A DNA stretch of 64,000 nucleotides from Sphaeroforma sirkka (taxonomy: Eukaryota; Opisthokonta; Ichthyosporea; Ichthyophonida): the NCBI GenBank assembly GCA_001586965.3, contig LUCW03000005.1, forward strand, positions 379,501-443,500, written 5' to 3'. The notes under the pieces were generated by a model. It searched no databases, was not told the origin of the DNA, and saw nothing but the letters and a program-made list of their open reading frames with translations. Shown here in pieces: positions 1 to 8,272 of this stretch. How positions within the stretch are numbered: position 1 is the first letter of the stretch; every line of letters begins with the position of its first letter. Position numbers and translations under genes: made by a program.

Positions 1-254
1 CACTCCACCACGGCGGCAGGCGCCTCCTTGCCTATCCATATCTGGTGGATGATCCTGGGGATGGTCTGGGGGTCCTGTGTCTCGTACCTCTCGACCACGG
101 CCTGTAAGAGACTAGTTATGCCCCTGGGAACCACGGGACGACACTTGCAGTAGTTTTTGGTGGCATCGCGCCCCCGACTCACACACAGAGCGATATCCTG
201 CTGCACACGAACCTCCTGGGCAAGCCGGTTGATTCGGTCCACAAGGTCCGCCAT
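1..254 (-). CDS. GT32/OCH1-like glycosyltransferase, N-terminal part (runs off the left edge)
   Basis: Reverse-strand gene starting at an ATG at 254; only its first 84 or so residues lie in the window. Residues 65-75 read IPRIIHQIWIG, the opening motif of DXD-type sugar transferases (GT32, Gly_transf_sug, OCH1-like), which carry a hexose from a nucleotide sugar to a glycan. The DXD metal-binding motif expected about 70-80 residues further on lies outside the window. The preceding 64 residues are soluble-looking, with no signal peptide. Upstream, 40 bp away, lies a tandem array rich in a promoter-like motif. The family call rests on one motif and is likely but not certain; the exact sugar cannot be told. 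Confidence 0.6.
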   Translation of the reverse strand, partial: MADLVDRINRLAQEVRVQQDIALCVSRGRDATKNYCKCRPVVPRGITSLLQAVVERYETQDPQTIPRIIHQIWIGKEAPAAVVE

Positions 255-293
255 TTTTAATTTTTCCCTATTTAGTTTTTATTTTGTTTAAAA

Positions 294-704
294 AATAATC
301 GGGACAGACCCGATTTCTTTTGGCTTTCGACCCGATTTCTTTTGGCCATGTACACCACACACTGATCAATAATAATCGGGACAGACCCGATTCCTTTTGG
401 CTTCCGACCCGATTTCTTTTGGCTATGTACACCACACACTGATCCAATAATAATCGGGACAGACCCGATTCCTTTTGGCTTTCGACCCGATTTCTTTTGG
501 CCATGTACACCACACACTGATCCAATAATAATCGGGACAGACCCGATTCCTTTTGGCTTCCGACCCGATTTCTTTTGGCTATGTACACCACACACTGATC
601 AATAATAATCGGGACAGACCTGATTCCTTTTGGCTTTCGACCCGATTTCTTTTGGCCATGTACACCACACACTGATCCAATAATAATCGGGACAGACCCG
701 ATTC
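294..704. repeat. 77/78-bp tandem repeat array, five copies plus a partial sixth
   Basis: Units begin at 294, 371, 449, 527, 604 and 682 (the last one partial), each opening with AATAATCGGGACAGACCCGA. Two versions alternate: copies 1, 3 and 5 carry GGCTTTCGACCC and GGCCATG, copies 2 and 4 carry GGCTTCCGACCC and GGCTATG, so the true period is about 155 bp. Each unit holds TCGGG-ACAGA-CCCGA, a small inverted repeat, and two tandem copies of CCGATTYCTTTTGGC. Read on the minus strand the latter gives AAAAGAAATCGGG, which resembles the promoter-like element seen before other genes here. The two reverse-strand frames that stay open across the array are products of the repeat. The rest of the gap between 255 and 717 is A/T-rich and shows nothing else. 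Confidence 0.95.
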
Positions 705-717
705 TTTATTTCGAAAA

Positions 718-910
718 CTAGTATCTATTTTTCTTCTTGTTATTCATCGACATAAAGACAATTACCCCCACTACTACCAGCACCCCAACCCCAACCCCGC
801 CGATAAGGAGCCAGTTGTAGCCCTCTTCATCATCACCTTCATCATCTCCAGTTTCAGTCTCTGTAGTTGTCACAGGTGGTGATTCAACCACTTCTTCGAC
901 GATTTCCTCC

Positions 911-954
<44 letters not shown>

Positions 955-1482
955 GTCATCGTCATCCTCCTCCACTACTTCTTCTGACGCAACAGTGTTG
1001 TTTGCAATATACGCATTCAGTCCACTCCCGCTAGTCACTATCTTCATGATAAATTTGTCCACAGCCACACCACCAGTAATTCCGTCCGGCACAAACGTCA
1101 TGTTTGAATCCTTAGTGGCAAACTTAACGCCGTCTGCAGTTTTAATCCGCACAACCGACTCGCCCGTGTCACTCGACACGGGGGTCACAGTAAAAATGGT
1201 CTTTGTCGAGCTATCCGACGAGACCACCACGATCCCCTGCTGAAAGTATACATAGCCCCCGTTAATGCTCATTGTGTACTTGTTGGGCGTATCGCTCACG
1301 GCATCGAACCGCACGTCCACGCCATTGGTGCCGTACCCCAGACGCTGGGGCGTGGCCGCCATCGAGCTGACGTTCATGGACCCCTTGTTGAGCTGCAGGT
1401 CGATACGGACAACAGCCTTGTCGAGCACGCTCAGCTGCTTCTCGAGGCCCGCGTTGAGGAGCGCATAGTCTATGGTGCTCAT
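718..1482 (-). CDS. Tail-anchored membrane protein with an 18-Asp run
   Basis: A 254-residue protein. Residues 1-165 look like a soluble beta-rich domain with no cysteine. They are followed by an acidic stretch with 18 consecutive aspartates, encoded by a (GAT)n microsatellite at about 906-965, then a Glu/Val/Thr-rich linker. A single C-terminal membrane span (around WLLIGGVGVGVLVVVGVIVF) and a short basic Asn/Lys tail end the protein. The ATG at 1482 is preceded by a TATATAAA-like element about 25 nt upstream on its strand. The layout (globular head, charged stalk, C-terminal anchor) fits a virion membrane or entry-type protein, but I do not recognise a family. The poly-Asp length is likely to vary between isolates. 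Confidence 0.75.
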
Positions 1483-1606
1483 GGTGCTGTAGCAAAGTCG
1501 GTTTATATAGACTTTTAAAATTATTTTTTATTAAAGAGAATTAAAATCGTGCACACCTAACAAGTTTTTTTTTTTTCAAGTTCTAAACGCCTGATTACGA
1601 TTCAAA

Positions 1607-1888
1607 ATGAGCAAGAAACGGACCAAGGCCGACCAGGACAAAATCGACGACCGTGTGATTGAAATCTATGCCCCCAAGTCGACCATCAACTGGCCCCTGG
1701 TGTTTGCGCTCGCAATCATGGGCCTCTCCCTCATCCTGGTCGTGGTGGCTTATACCAGGCGCCTCCCCAAGACCCGGGGCCCGCCACCCGTCGCCTCGAA
1801 CCCGACAACCCTCCCCCTGCGCACGATCCAGCCTAACCTGGTCCCCCCGATCGCATCGCAGCCGCAGATGTTGTACTACTCGTTCTGA
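1607..1888 (+). CDS. Small single-span membrane protein
   Basis: A 93-residue protein starting at the ATG at 1607. A basic N-terminus of about 28 residues is followed by one hydrophobic span (WPLVFALAIMGLSLILVVVA, about residues 29-48), then a basic patch and a proline-rich C-terminus ending in MLYYSF. Its stop overlaps by 13 bp the tail of the convergent packaging ATPase gene. It has the size and shape of small virion membrane proteins that flank structural genes in large DNA viruses. No family is recognised. Confidence 0.65.
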   Translation: MSKKRTKADQDKIDDRVIEIYAPKSTINWPLVFALAIMGLSLILVVVAYTRRLPKTRGPPPVASNPTTLPLRTIQPNLVPPIASQPQMLYYSF

Positions 1889-3360
1889 CCATAGTTGTGC
1901 ATTTCCGTGGCCACGGATGGGAGTGAATGGACGTCGTGTGTGGAATCGTACTTCGTGTAGTGCGTGTGCCAGAACGAATGGGTCCCGAGCTTAAAGGTCG
2001 GCGGGTGCGGCTTGGCCCGGTAGTAGAACAGGCGGTCCCTCCAGTCTCCGCTGTGCACGTCGCGGTCTCCAACCAGAGCCATGTACGGTGTCTGGGCAAC
2101 GGCATCAAGGATTTCGTAGAACACGGCTTTCGAGGGCAAAAACGAAAAGAACTCGTCATACAGCCTGTCGCGTTCACCCACCGAGTCCGCCCCCATCGTG
2201 ATGATGACGTTCATGGCCTTGCGGACCTCTGGCGACACATTCGTGTACTGCTGGGCGCAGACCAGCATAAAGATGGAGTAGTGGCGCGAGTTGTTGAAGG
2301 CCGCCGACAGCTTGTTGAACTGTGTGCGGTACCCGCTGATGTCGTCCATCACCAGGGCCATGTTGCTCTTGCTGTGCAGCTCGCCCCCCGTGGTCGTTGC
2401 CCGCTTGACGGTGTTATACTGCTCCTGGTAGTGCACAATGTTCTTGATGGCATCGGCGGTCACGTCTTCCGTCACGTAATGGAACAGCTCGGGGATGATG
2501 GGGGCCCAGTCGTTGGTTGCAGAGCCCTTGTTCCCCGTAAACAGCACGGCGCTGTCAAACATGCCCCGCTTCTCGTACAGCAGCGTCTTGGCAATCGTCG
2601 AGTTGTGCGTTACCGTATCGTCGGCCAGGCAGTAGAGGCCGTCCTTGGACACCTGCACGCCAAAATAGGGCTCCGTTGCAGACGGGTTCTTGGTCACGCG
2701 GACAAGCCCGCCAATGCCGCTGTCGGGCACATGCGTGTACCGGATAGCCCCGTTGGGACACGCCTGACAGGCATAGCCGTCCAGGCGCATGATCGTCTGC
2801 GCGAGCGGCACCTGGCAGGCCGGGATGTTCTCCACGACCCGGGCCTCGCGGTCTATGCGGCACTGGACAAACGTGGTCCCCAGGACCTCAAACGTCGAGG
2901 GGTCCCTCCGACCAACGATTCGGACGGTGGGTTTGCGTACAACCCGGAGGTAGGTGCAGCGGGGCGACCGGAAGACGCTTTGAGCCGTGCGTACGACGAT
3001 GGAGTCCTCCTTTGCGTTGTAGAGCACCAGTTTGTGGTCCCCGGTGACCACATAGGGGTCGCTGTCGGCCTGGTGGACGGTATACATCTGGTCCATGCCG
3101 TGGACGGTCTCCACGACCTTGCGTGGGCGGGAGTCGGGCCCCAGCAGCAGGTCGCCCACAAGAACCCCGTCGATGCGCCGCAGGACACCAGAGCACATTT
3201 TGACGAGGGTGTCGGGAGCCATGCACTTACCGAGGCCGCTGCGCCCGCAGACGAGGACCTTGGACCCGTCCATGCACTCGTCGTCCCCCCTCTTCCAGGG
3301 ACTAATGCTCTCGGGGTCCCACTCCTTGAGCTCGAGCTTGCTTAGCGAGGTGTTGGCCAT
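1876..3360 (-). CDS. FtsK/HerA-type DNA packaging ATPase (A32-like) containing an intein
   Basis: A 494-residue precursor: 286 residues of ATPase and a 208-residue intein at residues 46-253. The host protein reads VLVCGRSGLGK followed, across the intein, by STIAKTLL, a complete Walker A loop; LVMDD further on is Walker B. This matches the A32-like packaging ATPase that drives viral DNA into the capsid and is a core gene of giant viruses. About 286 residues is the usual size for the family. The start was set at the ATG at 3360, just 3' of a (GT)n tract; the frame stays open further upstream only as the antisense of the L1R-like gene. Its 3' end overlaps the convergent small membrane protein gene. 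Confidence 0.93.
   Translation of the reverse strand: MANTSLSKLELKEWDPESISPWKRGDDECMDGSKVLVCGRSGLGKCMAPDTLVKMCSGVLRRIDGVLVGDLLLGPDSRPRKVVETVHGMDQMYTVHQADSDPYVVTGDHKLVLYNAKEDSIVVRTAQSVFRSPRCTYLRVVRKPTVRIVGRRDPSTFEVLGTTFVQCRIDREARVVENIPACQVPLAQTIMRLDGYACQACPNGAIRYTHVPDSGIGGLVRVTKNPSATEPYFGVQVSKDGLYCLADDTVTHNSTIAKTLLYEKRGMFDSAVLFTGNKGSATNDWAPIIPELFHYVTEDVTADAIKNIVHYQEQYNTVKRATTTGGELHSKSNMALVMDDISGYRTQFNKLSAAFNNSRHYSIFMLVCAQQYTNVSPEVRKAMNVIITMGADSVGERDRLYDEFFSFLPSKAVFYEILDAVAQTPYMALVGDRDVHSGDWRDRLFYYRAKPHPPTFKLGTHSFWHTHYTKYDSTHDVHSLPSVATEMHNYGQNE
2602..3225 (-). other. Mini-intein inserted in the P-loop of the packaging ATPase
   Basis: In-frame protein-splicing element of 208 residues lying between the Lys and Ser of GxxGxGK-S. 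It starts with Cys (CMAPDTLVKM, block A), has the block B signature VTGDHKLVL with the conserved Thr and His, and ends with VTHN followed by Ser of the host protein (block G plus the +1 nucleophile). All splice-critical positions look conserved. No LAGLIDADG or HNH endonuclease is present, so it is a mini-intein with no visible homing endonuclease. The middle holds several cysteines (an ACQACPNG stretch), which could be a metal site or a remnant of a lost domain. Removal by splicing would be needed to rebuild the ATP-binding loop. Confidence 0.9.
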
Positions 3361-3399
3361 TGTGTGTGTGTGTGTGTGTGTGTGCGTGTGCGTGTGTGC
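3361..3399. repeat. (GT)n microsatellite in the leader of the packaging ATPase gene
   Basis: About 39 bp of TG dinucleotides with a few C interruptions, ending directly against the start codon of the ATPase gene. On the coding strand of that gene the leader reads ACACAC. Similar AC-rich leaders precede three other genes in the window. Confidence 0.9.
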
Positions 3400-3487
3400 T
3401 TTTGACTCTACCCTGTCTTGTCCATAACGTACAAAACTCGGTTTTTTATTCCTAAAAAAATGTTTCGAGTACAATATAAACGAGAGT

Positions 3488-4165
3488 ATGGGGGGCAATA
3501 TATCAAAGTCGTTTCGCGAGCAGACGACCTCCATGGTGAGCGACGTGTTCATCTCCACGTCCACCGAGATATCGAACCAGACAAGCAGCAACAATGTCTC
3601 GCTGCAGACCATAATCTTCAACGGCACGTGCGGCGGCAACTTTTCGTCGTCGCAGACGTCCGACATCACCTCCAAGACGGTGCAGGTGGTCATCAACAAC
3701 GCCTCCAACGAGGTCAGCGCGGCCATCGAGAACACGCTCCTCGACCGGTTCGAGCAGAGTCTGGAGCAATCCCAGGACGGCCTGACGACGTCCAAGAACA
3801 AGTCCGAGGTCGTGGACATTGTGCGGCAGTCGGTCAACAACAACATTGACGCCGTGTTCAAGACCACGGTCGACAGCAACCTCAAGTCCACCAACTCGTC
3901 CACGCAGTCGTACAACTTTGTCGGAAAGGTGGAGGGCGACTGCAAGATGGACCAGTCCTCCATCATCAACTCCCTCTCCGAACAATTTGCGACCACGCTC
4001 GTGCAGAACGTGCTGGACTCGCTGGGGGTTATAGAAACTGACAAGGAATCAAAGTTAGACACTGACCAGGAGAACACGGGTTTATTTAGCACTACCATGT
4101 TTATTATGCTCGCCATCATTGCCGTCGCTGTGCTGGCCATTGTTGTAATCTTTAAATTCATGTAA
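3488..4165 (+). CDS. L1R/F9L-like myristoylated membrane protein
   Basis: A 225-residue protein that starts MGGNISKSFR, a good N-myristoylation signal, and ends with a single membrane span (about residues 199-222, MLAIIAVAVLAIVVIF). Between them lies a Ser/Thr/Asn-rich, helix-forming ectodomain with two cysteines (about residues 48 and 156), enough for one disulfide. This architecture is that of the poxvirus L1/F9 entry-fusion proteins and their iridovirus and marseillevirus relatives, which sit in the virion membrane. It lies head to head with the packaging ATPase gene, 127 bp apart, and a TATAAA-like element sits just before its ATG. Confidence 0.8.
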   Translation: MGGNISKSFREQTTSMVSDVFISTSTEISNQTSSNNVSLQTIIFNGTCGGNFSSSQTSDITSKTVQVVINNASNEVSAAIENTLLDRFEQSLEQSQDGLTTSKNKSEVVDIVRQSVNNNIDAVFKTTVDSNLKSTNSSTQSYNFVGKVEGDCKMDQSSIINSLSEQFATTLVQNVLDSLGVIETDKESKLDTDQENTGLFSTTMFIMLAIIAVAVLAIVVIFKFM

Positions 4166-4544
4166 GTACGCGCCCACAGGCAGGGGCATCAGCGCCTTGT
4201 CCCCCATGCACTGCTTGCGTAGGCGGCTGTAGGGCCGGACGACGAGGTGCACGGCACGAGCGTGCTCGACGGCGCCAATAACCCGCCAGGCCATGGCGGG
4301 CTGCTCCCTTTTCGGTACACCACACAGCAGCAGGGCCTCCCTCGGGACCATGTGTTGCGGCAGGCCGCGCTTCAGCAGCTTGTGCAGGGCCCGGTCGGGA
4401 ACCGGAGCCCTCTTCCAGAAAGACGTCGTCCGCGGCGCCTCGTTGCTGGCCCTAACCACTTCCCTGAGCACTCCCCGTTCCCGTCGGTGGCCAAACCCTA
4501 AAACCACACCCGGTAGTGGGGGTAGATTCTCTTTGCCGGTCATA
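4082..4544 (-). CDS. Basic protein of unknown function
   Basis: A 153-residue reading frame from the ATG at 4544, preceded by AAGTATAAAAAAAAGT on its strand. The product is rich in Arg, Lys and Pro with no membrane span. Its last 28 or so codons overlap the 3' end of the convergent L1R-like gene, and that tail is low complexity (Asp/Asn/Gly/His), as expected when one strand constrains the other. No family is recognised; it is kept because it fills a gap otherwise without a gene. Confidence 0.5.
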
Positions 4545-4598
4545 CTTTTTTTTATACTTAACAAAATTGTGAACCCTTCTCAAACCCCGTGCCGCTAT

Positions 4599-6134
4599 TT
4601 ATACGTGTTTTCTCACGATTTTGTCCACGGTCTTTTGCACGTCCGCAACCATTCCCGTGAGGACCTCAAGCCGAGCTATGAGGTCGGCATGACCCTCGCT
4701 GGAGGGTGGCACCGTGGGTCTTTCCTGGGGGGTGCCGGGATCTACCCGTGGAATGGTGTGAGGACCAGCGTCGTCTGGCCCCGACCCCACGCCGTCGTCA
4801 CTATGCCACACTTCGCCCTCGCCTAGCCCCACGAACCACTCCTTCCAGGTGACGGGCCGCTGCTTTCCCATCGTGACTACGTGGAAGAGTATGGTCTTTA
4901 TGCGCAACAACACTTTGGGGTCCCTAAAGTCTACGATATCGACATTCTTCACCCGCTTGTAAATACCCGCCCACTTGGCCTTCAGATCCTCGTCGGCCAG
5001 GTTGTCTCTCAGGGCTTCCTTAATGTCGCCCTTCTTGGCGAGTATCGCATTCCGCATCTCCACCGTGACCGAGTTGCGCCCTTCGATCAAGTCCAGTAGC
5101 TCCACCGCCTCACGTCCCAACGTACTGCTCGTGGGTCTCTTGAGAGCAGCAATCACCTGTTGTGCACTGTATATATGAAAACCGAGTCCAGTACCCGGCC
5201 CGTCACCCGTGTACCGCCGATTTAACTGCTTTGTGACCCTCTCAGCGCGGCGCCAGAGTGCGAGGGTCGTGCTGTCCACACCCAGCGCCTGTAGGTCTCC
5301 AATAATCTGGGCAATATCCTTCAGTGCCAACTTCCGCTGTTTGTAGCTAGTTTTCATACTTATAATTTGTTTCGCGTCTCTTCGTATTCTGCTGTAGAAC
5401 TCTTCAATCTCTGGGTTGGCGACCGGTTGTGGGTCGTCCAGTGATCCAAACGATTCCCGTTGGGCTGTCTCCTCGACCTCGTTCTTACGCCACACATACC
5501 GGTTAAACCATGTCGCCTTGTCGCGGTTGGCCTTCTGCTTGGCGATCCACCTTTCCAGGATCCGGAAATCGTTGTGAAATATCCGCTTGAAACGTCGGGT
5601 GTCTGATGTGTCTACGTCGCTGGTTCCAATGTTCCGGTCCACCATACTAACCAGGGACCATGCTTGGCGGAGCACTGCCGGGGCCACATCGTCCTGCAAC
5701 AGGTTTCCGATCTGGCGATGGTAGTTGGTCACATACGTTGCAATTGGAGCTGGCACCGCCGGCATGTCGTCCAGGAATCGTTTCACCAGGCTGGCCCGAT
5801 CAACAAGGTCCTCCAGGGAATACCTCTTGTATCTCGCAAGCGCAAGCGACATGTAGAACAGCATTCGATCCACGCTCTCGTGGTATACTTGTCTGGATCC
5901 ACCGTTTTCCACCTTCGCCTCCAGTTGGTCAAGCAGTCTCTCCCACGCTCCGACATGTTCACCCCACTTAACCAACGCATCTGGGTCATCCTCGTTTTCT
6001 TCCATGACTGAACGGATATCCGCGATAACATCCACCACCTGGGCAATGACATTTTCTATCTGCGAGTCCATCATGGTCGGGATAAACTCCTCGATCGCCT
6101 TGGGTACATCTTCCAGTTTGATACGCGTACCCAT
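4599..6134 (-). CDS. Distant member of the giant modular protein family (see 27406-39763)
   Basis: A 511-residue, mainly helical protein with no signal peptide or membrane span. Residues about 100-175 share the pattern of the B modules in the large cluster: an aromatic-rich helix, a LEDLVDRA segment matching LVDDAN, then APAVLRQAWSLV matching the AP.xLRxAWxEI signature. The C-terminus (LIARLEVLTGMVADVQKTVDKIV) is a coiled coil like the tail modules. By eye it is less GC-rich than its neighbours, as is the cluster. It lies 21 kb from the cluster and may be an old outlying copy. No biochemical function can be assigned. Confidence 0.7.
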   Translation of the reverse strand: MGTRIKLEDVPKAIEEFIPTMMDSQIENVIAQVVDVIADIRSVMEENEDDPDALVKWGEHVGAWERLLDQLEAKVENGGSRQVYHESVDRMLFYMSLALARYKRYSLEDLVDRASLVKRFLDDMPAVPAPIATYVTNYHRQIGNLLQDDVAPAVLRQAWSLVSMVDRNIGTSDVDTSDTRRFKRIFHNDFRILERWIAKQKANRDKATWFNRYVWRKNEVEETAQRESFGSLDDPQPVANPEIEEFYSRIRRDAKQIISMKTSYKQRKLALKDIAQIIGDLQALGVDSTTLALWRRAERVTKQLNRRYTGDGPGTGLGFHIYSAQQVIAALKRPTSSTLGREAVELLDLIEGRNSVTVEMRNAILAKKGDIKEALRDNLADEDLKAKWAGIYKRVKNVDIVDFRDPKVLLRIKTILFHVVTMGKQRPVTWKEWFVGLGEGEVWHSDDGVGSGPDDAGPHTIPRVDPGTPQERPTVPPSSEGHADLIARLEVLTGMVADVQKTVDKIVRKHV

Positions 6135-6344
6135 TTTTTTTTTTTGCGGTTATATTTTATTAATTTCCAAAACAAAAAAAAAATGTTTATTCCCCATACA
6201 TATTGCAAAGAAGTTTACTTGCATAGGGTGCCATAGGTTAGTACATAGAGATCTTAATGGTGCTGTGATGCACTATGTAATGTATCAAGAAATAATTCGA
6301 ATCAATAAAGTCGCGCGCGTGGTTCTGTGTCATTACCAGCCTAG

Positions 6345-6372
6345 GCCCAGAATAATTTAAATTATTCTGGGC
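6345..6372. terminator. 28-bp perfect palindrome 3' of the 6393-7634 gene
   Basis: GCCCAGAATAATTT is followed directly by its reverse complement AAATTATTCTGGGC. It starts 21 bp past the stop codon of the reverse-strand gene and would form a hairpin in its transcript. Hairpins at gene ends mark polyadenylation and 3' ends in mimiviruses and pandoraviruses, so an end-of-transcript role is likely. The rest of the gap 6135-6392 is A/T-rich with nothing recognisable. Confidence 0.6.
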
Positions 6373-6392
6373 TTAAGCTAACAGTAATGATT

Positions 6393-7634
6393 TCAGATCA
6401 ACGTTTGCAGCAGCGAGAGGCTCATGAGCGTGAACCGCCGAGGGTGCACTCGGTGCGTCCGCGTGTTGCACCGGTACAGGACCGCCTTCCCCTCGGCCGT
6501 CCCGCCGACCACGAGCCAGCGCATCCCAGCCGGGACCTTGCTCGTAGCGTCCAACAGGCCGTCCCAGCGGGCCAGCGCGGCGCAGCGGGGGAGGAACTGG
6601 CCGTAGAAGGGCACGAGGGCGCTGTCCACAGCGCCGGGTGGCATGGGTCCCATCATGGCCAGGGCCTTGGCGAGGTAGTCTGCCGGACACGTCGGCACGA
6701 GGACCGTGGCGGAGCTCAGGACCACGACGGGAGTGCAGGAGAACATGTCTGAGGCGTAGTGAATCATCGCCTTGGGGAGCTGGATCTCGTCCGTGTAGAG
6801 CTGCTGCATGGCCGTGTTGTAGCGGCAGACCACGAAGCGACACCCGCCGGGCCGCACGGTGCCGCCCGTCACCACGTAGCACATGTTGGCCCTCTGGTCC
6901 TTTGCAATGCCGTACGTTAGGTGGAGTGGAGGCGGCCGCAGCGACGCGTCAATGTTGTTGAGCAGCACGTAGTACATGAAGGGGACTGTGTGGGGAGCCA
7001 TGCGCACCCAGGACACGGTGCCCGGAGAGTACTCGGAGGGTGCAGGTAACTTGCACGTGTGCGCGCAGTACCCATGGTCGCTCGGAGCCCCGAGAGGCGG
7101 CAGCGCCCCGGGGTCACCTCCCAGGGGGGCGAGCTCGGTGCCGGAGTCGTGGTCACACTTGGCCCCCCCTTGCGACCGGAAAGGCCTGCGGGTTATGGTC
7201 GGCGGTACAAACTTGGGCAGCGACTCGGGGAAAAATATGTCAATTCGGGGACGGACGGGTTCTGTTGAGGTCAGCAGCGCAAGCTCGCGGGACGACAGGG
7301 TAGCGAGCTCGTCGAGGGCCGGCGCGCCCTGCTCCCAGGCCTGGGCGGCGAGCTCGGTGGGGCTGAGAGACTTGGGCTCGGTGAGCGTGAGCGGCGGCAG
7401 CTCGGAGGGGCTGAGAGACTTGGGCTCAGAGAGCGTGAGCGGCGGCAGCTCGGTGAGCAGCTCGGTGGGGTTGGAGGGGCTGGCAAAGTCCAGTTCGAGG
7501 TCCAGGAGGCCGCCGAGGGCGAGCTCAGCGGGCGTGAGTGTACAGGGCAGGGCGGCAAAGTCCAGTTCCAAGTCCAGGAGGCCGCCGAGGGGCTCCAGGT
7601 CCAGGTTCATGAGATCTGTGTTTGAGTCAAGCAT
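6393..7634 (-). CDS. Unknown protein with N-terminal Leu/Glu/Pro repeats
   Basis: A 413-residue protein. The N-terminal 130 residues are low complexity: GLLDLELDFA occurs twice (about residues 19-28 and 43-52), and ELPPLTL followed by EPKSLSP occurs twice. The C-terminal ~230 residues form a globular domain with several cysteines and hydrophobic strands (MCYVVTGGTVRPGGCRFVVC, VVVLSSATVLVPTC). The acidic-hydrophobic repeats (D/E with L and F) resemble short activation or docking motifs. The ATG at 7634 faces the zinc-finger gene across a shared 74-bp promoter region. Function unknown. Confidence 0.7.
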   Translation of the reverse strand: MLDSNTDLMNLDLEPLGGLLDLELDFAALPCTLTPAELALGGLLDLELDFASPSNPTELLTELPPLTLSEPKSLSPSELPPLTLTEPKSLSPTELAAQAWEQGAPALDELATLSSRELALLTSTEPVRPRIDIFFPESLPKFVPPTITRRPFRSQGGAKCDHDSGTELAPLGGDPGALPPLGAPSDHGYCAHTCKLPAPSEYSPGTVSWVRMAPHTVPFMYYVLLNNIDASLRPPPLHLTYGIAKDQRANMCYVVTGGTVRPGGCRFVVCRYNTAMQQLYTDEIQLPKAMIHYASDMFSCTPVVVLSSATVLVPTCPADYLAKALAMMGPMPPGAVDSALVPFYGQFLPRCAALARWDGLLDATSKVPAGMRWLVVGGTAEGKAVLYRCNTRTHRVHPRRFTLMSLSLLQTLI

Positions 7635-7708
7635 TGTGGAAATGAAATGTTCCGTGGCGAATCACTAGTATATATTGTCTGCACAGGAAAAAATCATTCA
7701 CAAACGCC
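7635..7708. promoter_or_regulatory. Shared divergent promoter region with a central TATATAT
   Basis: The 74-bp gap between two divergent ATGs (7634 on the minus strand, 7709 on the plus strand) carries TATATAT at 7669-7675, about 35 bp from each start. The near-symmetric placement suggests one TATA-like core serving both genes. Confidence 0.5.
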
Positions 7709-8218
7709 ATGGTTCTGAAAAAGAAAAACCACAAGCTGTGCACCGTCTGCTTTGGTCGCTTCGCCACGGCGGACGAGCTCGCCGCCCATGCGCTCCAGCA
7801 CCGGGTCTGCCCCCGCTGCACGTCCGTCGTCGAGACCGACCTTGCCCTCCGCGAGCACATGGCCGATGAGCACCCCGTGCTGCCCGAACTCGCGGCCCAC
7901 CTCGAGCGCCGCCTCGGCGAGGACTGTACTCGCCTTATCATGGGCCACCTCCAGCCCCCCTGTCGCGAGTGCCACCTCGTTCTTGGTCGGGGTGAGCCGG
8001 TCTGCAGTCAGTGTGCGCTACCCGTCCACAAGGAGTGCATGGGCCCGCCGTGCGGACGATGTACACTGTGTAGCCACTGCACGATGGCGCTACACTTTGA
8101 CTGCGTCCTGTGTCAAAGGGGCTTCTGCGACAGCTGCGAGGTCGACATGGCCTCGAGCCTGTCCTGGTACGACCAGGGCGACTACAAGGGGTTGTGTTTC
8201 CCGTGCTCTGCAAAATAA
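7709..8218 (+). CDS. Zinc-finger protein (two C2H2 fingers plus Cys-rich domain)
   Basis: A 169-residue protein. After a basic start, residues 11-31 (CTVCFGRFATADELAAHALQH) and 33-54 (CPRCTSVVETDLALREHM, then ADEH) are two classical C2H2 fingers. Residues about 85-167 hold a dense CxxC/CxxH cluster of RING or PHD style (CRECH, CSQCALPVHKEC, CGRCTLCSHC, CQRGFCDSC, CFPC), which could bind three or more zinc ions. Such combinations occur in viral transcription factors and in ubiquitin-related proteins; the sequence does not decide between them. It pairs divergently with the 6393-7634 gene. Confidence 0.75.
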   Translation: MVLKKKNHKLCTVCFGRFATADELAAHALQHRVCPRCTSVVETDLALREHMADEHPVLPELAAHLERRLGEDCTRLIMGHLQPPCRECHLVLGRGEPVCSQCALPVHKECMGPPCGRCTLCSHCTMALHFDCVLCQRGFCDSCEVDMASSLSWYDQGDYKGLCFPCSAK

Positions 8219-8272
8219 TTTTTTTTTTATATACTGAAAAGTAGCTGAAACAAATACTCTGATAAATCACCA

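Noticed and set aside
268-672. Two reverse-strand frames across the 77/78-bp repeats
   Set aside because: They simply translate the repeat and have no independent support.
294-704. CRISPR array
   Set aside because: Units are contiguous and near identical, with no unique spacers between repeats.
1927-3345. 472-codon plus-strand frame opposite the ATPase
   Set aside because: High-GC shadow frame, low complexity, no motif; the other strand has the conserved protein and intein.
3361-4161. N-terminal extension of the packaging ATPase frame
   Set aside because: It is antisense to the L1R-like gene, crosses the (GT)n tract, and the family starts at about the ATG at 3360.
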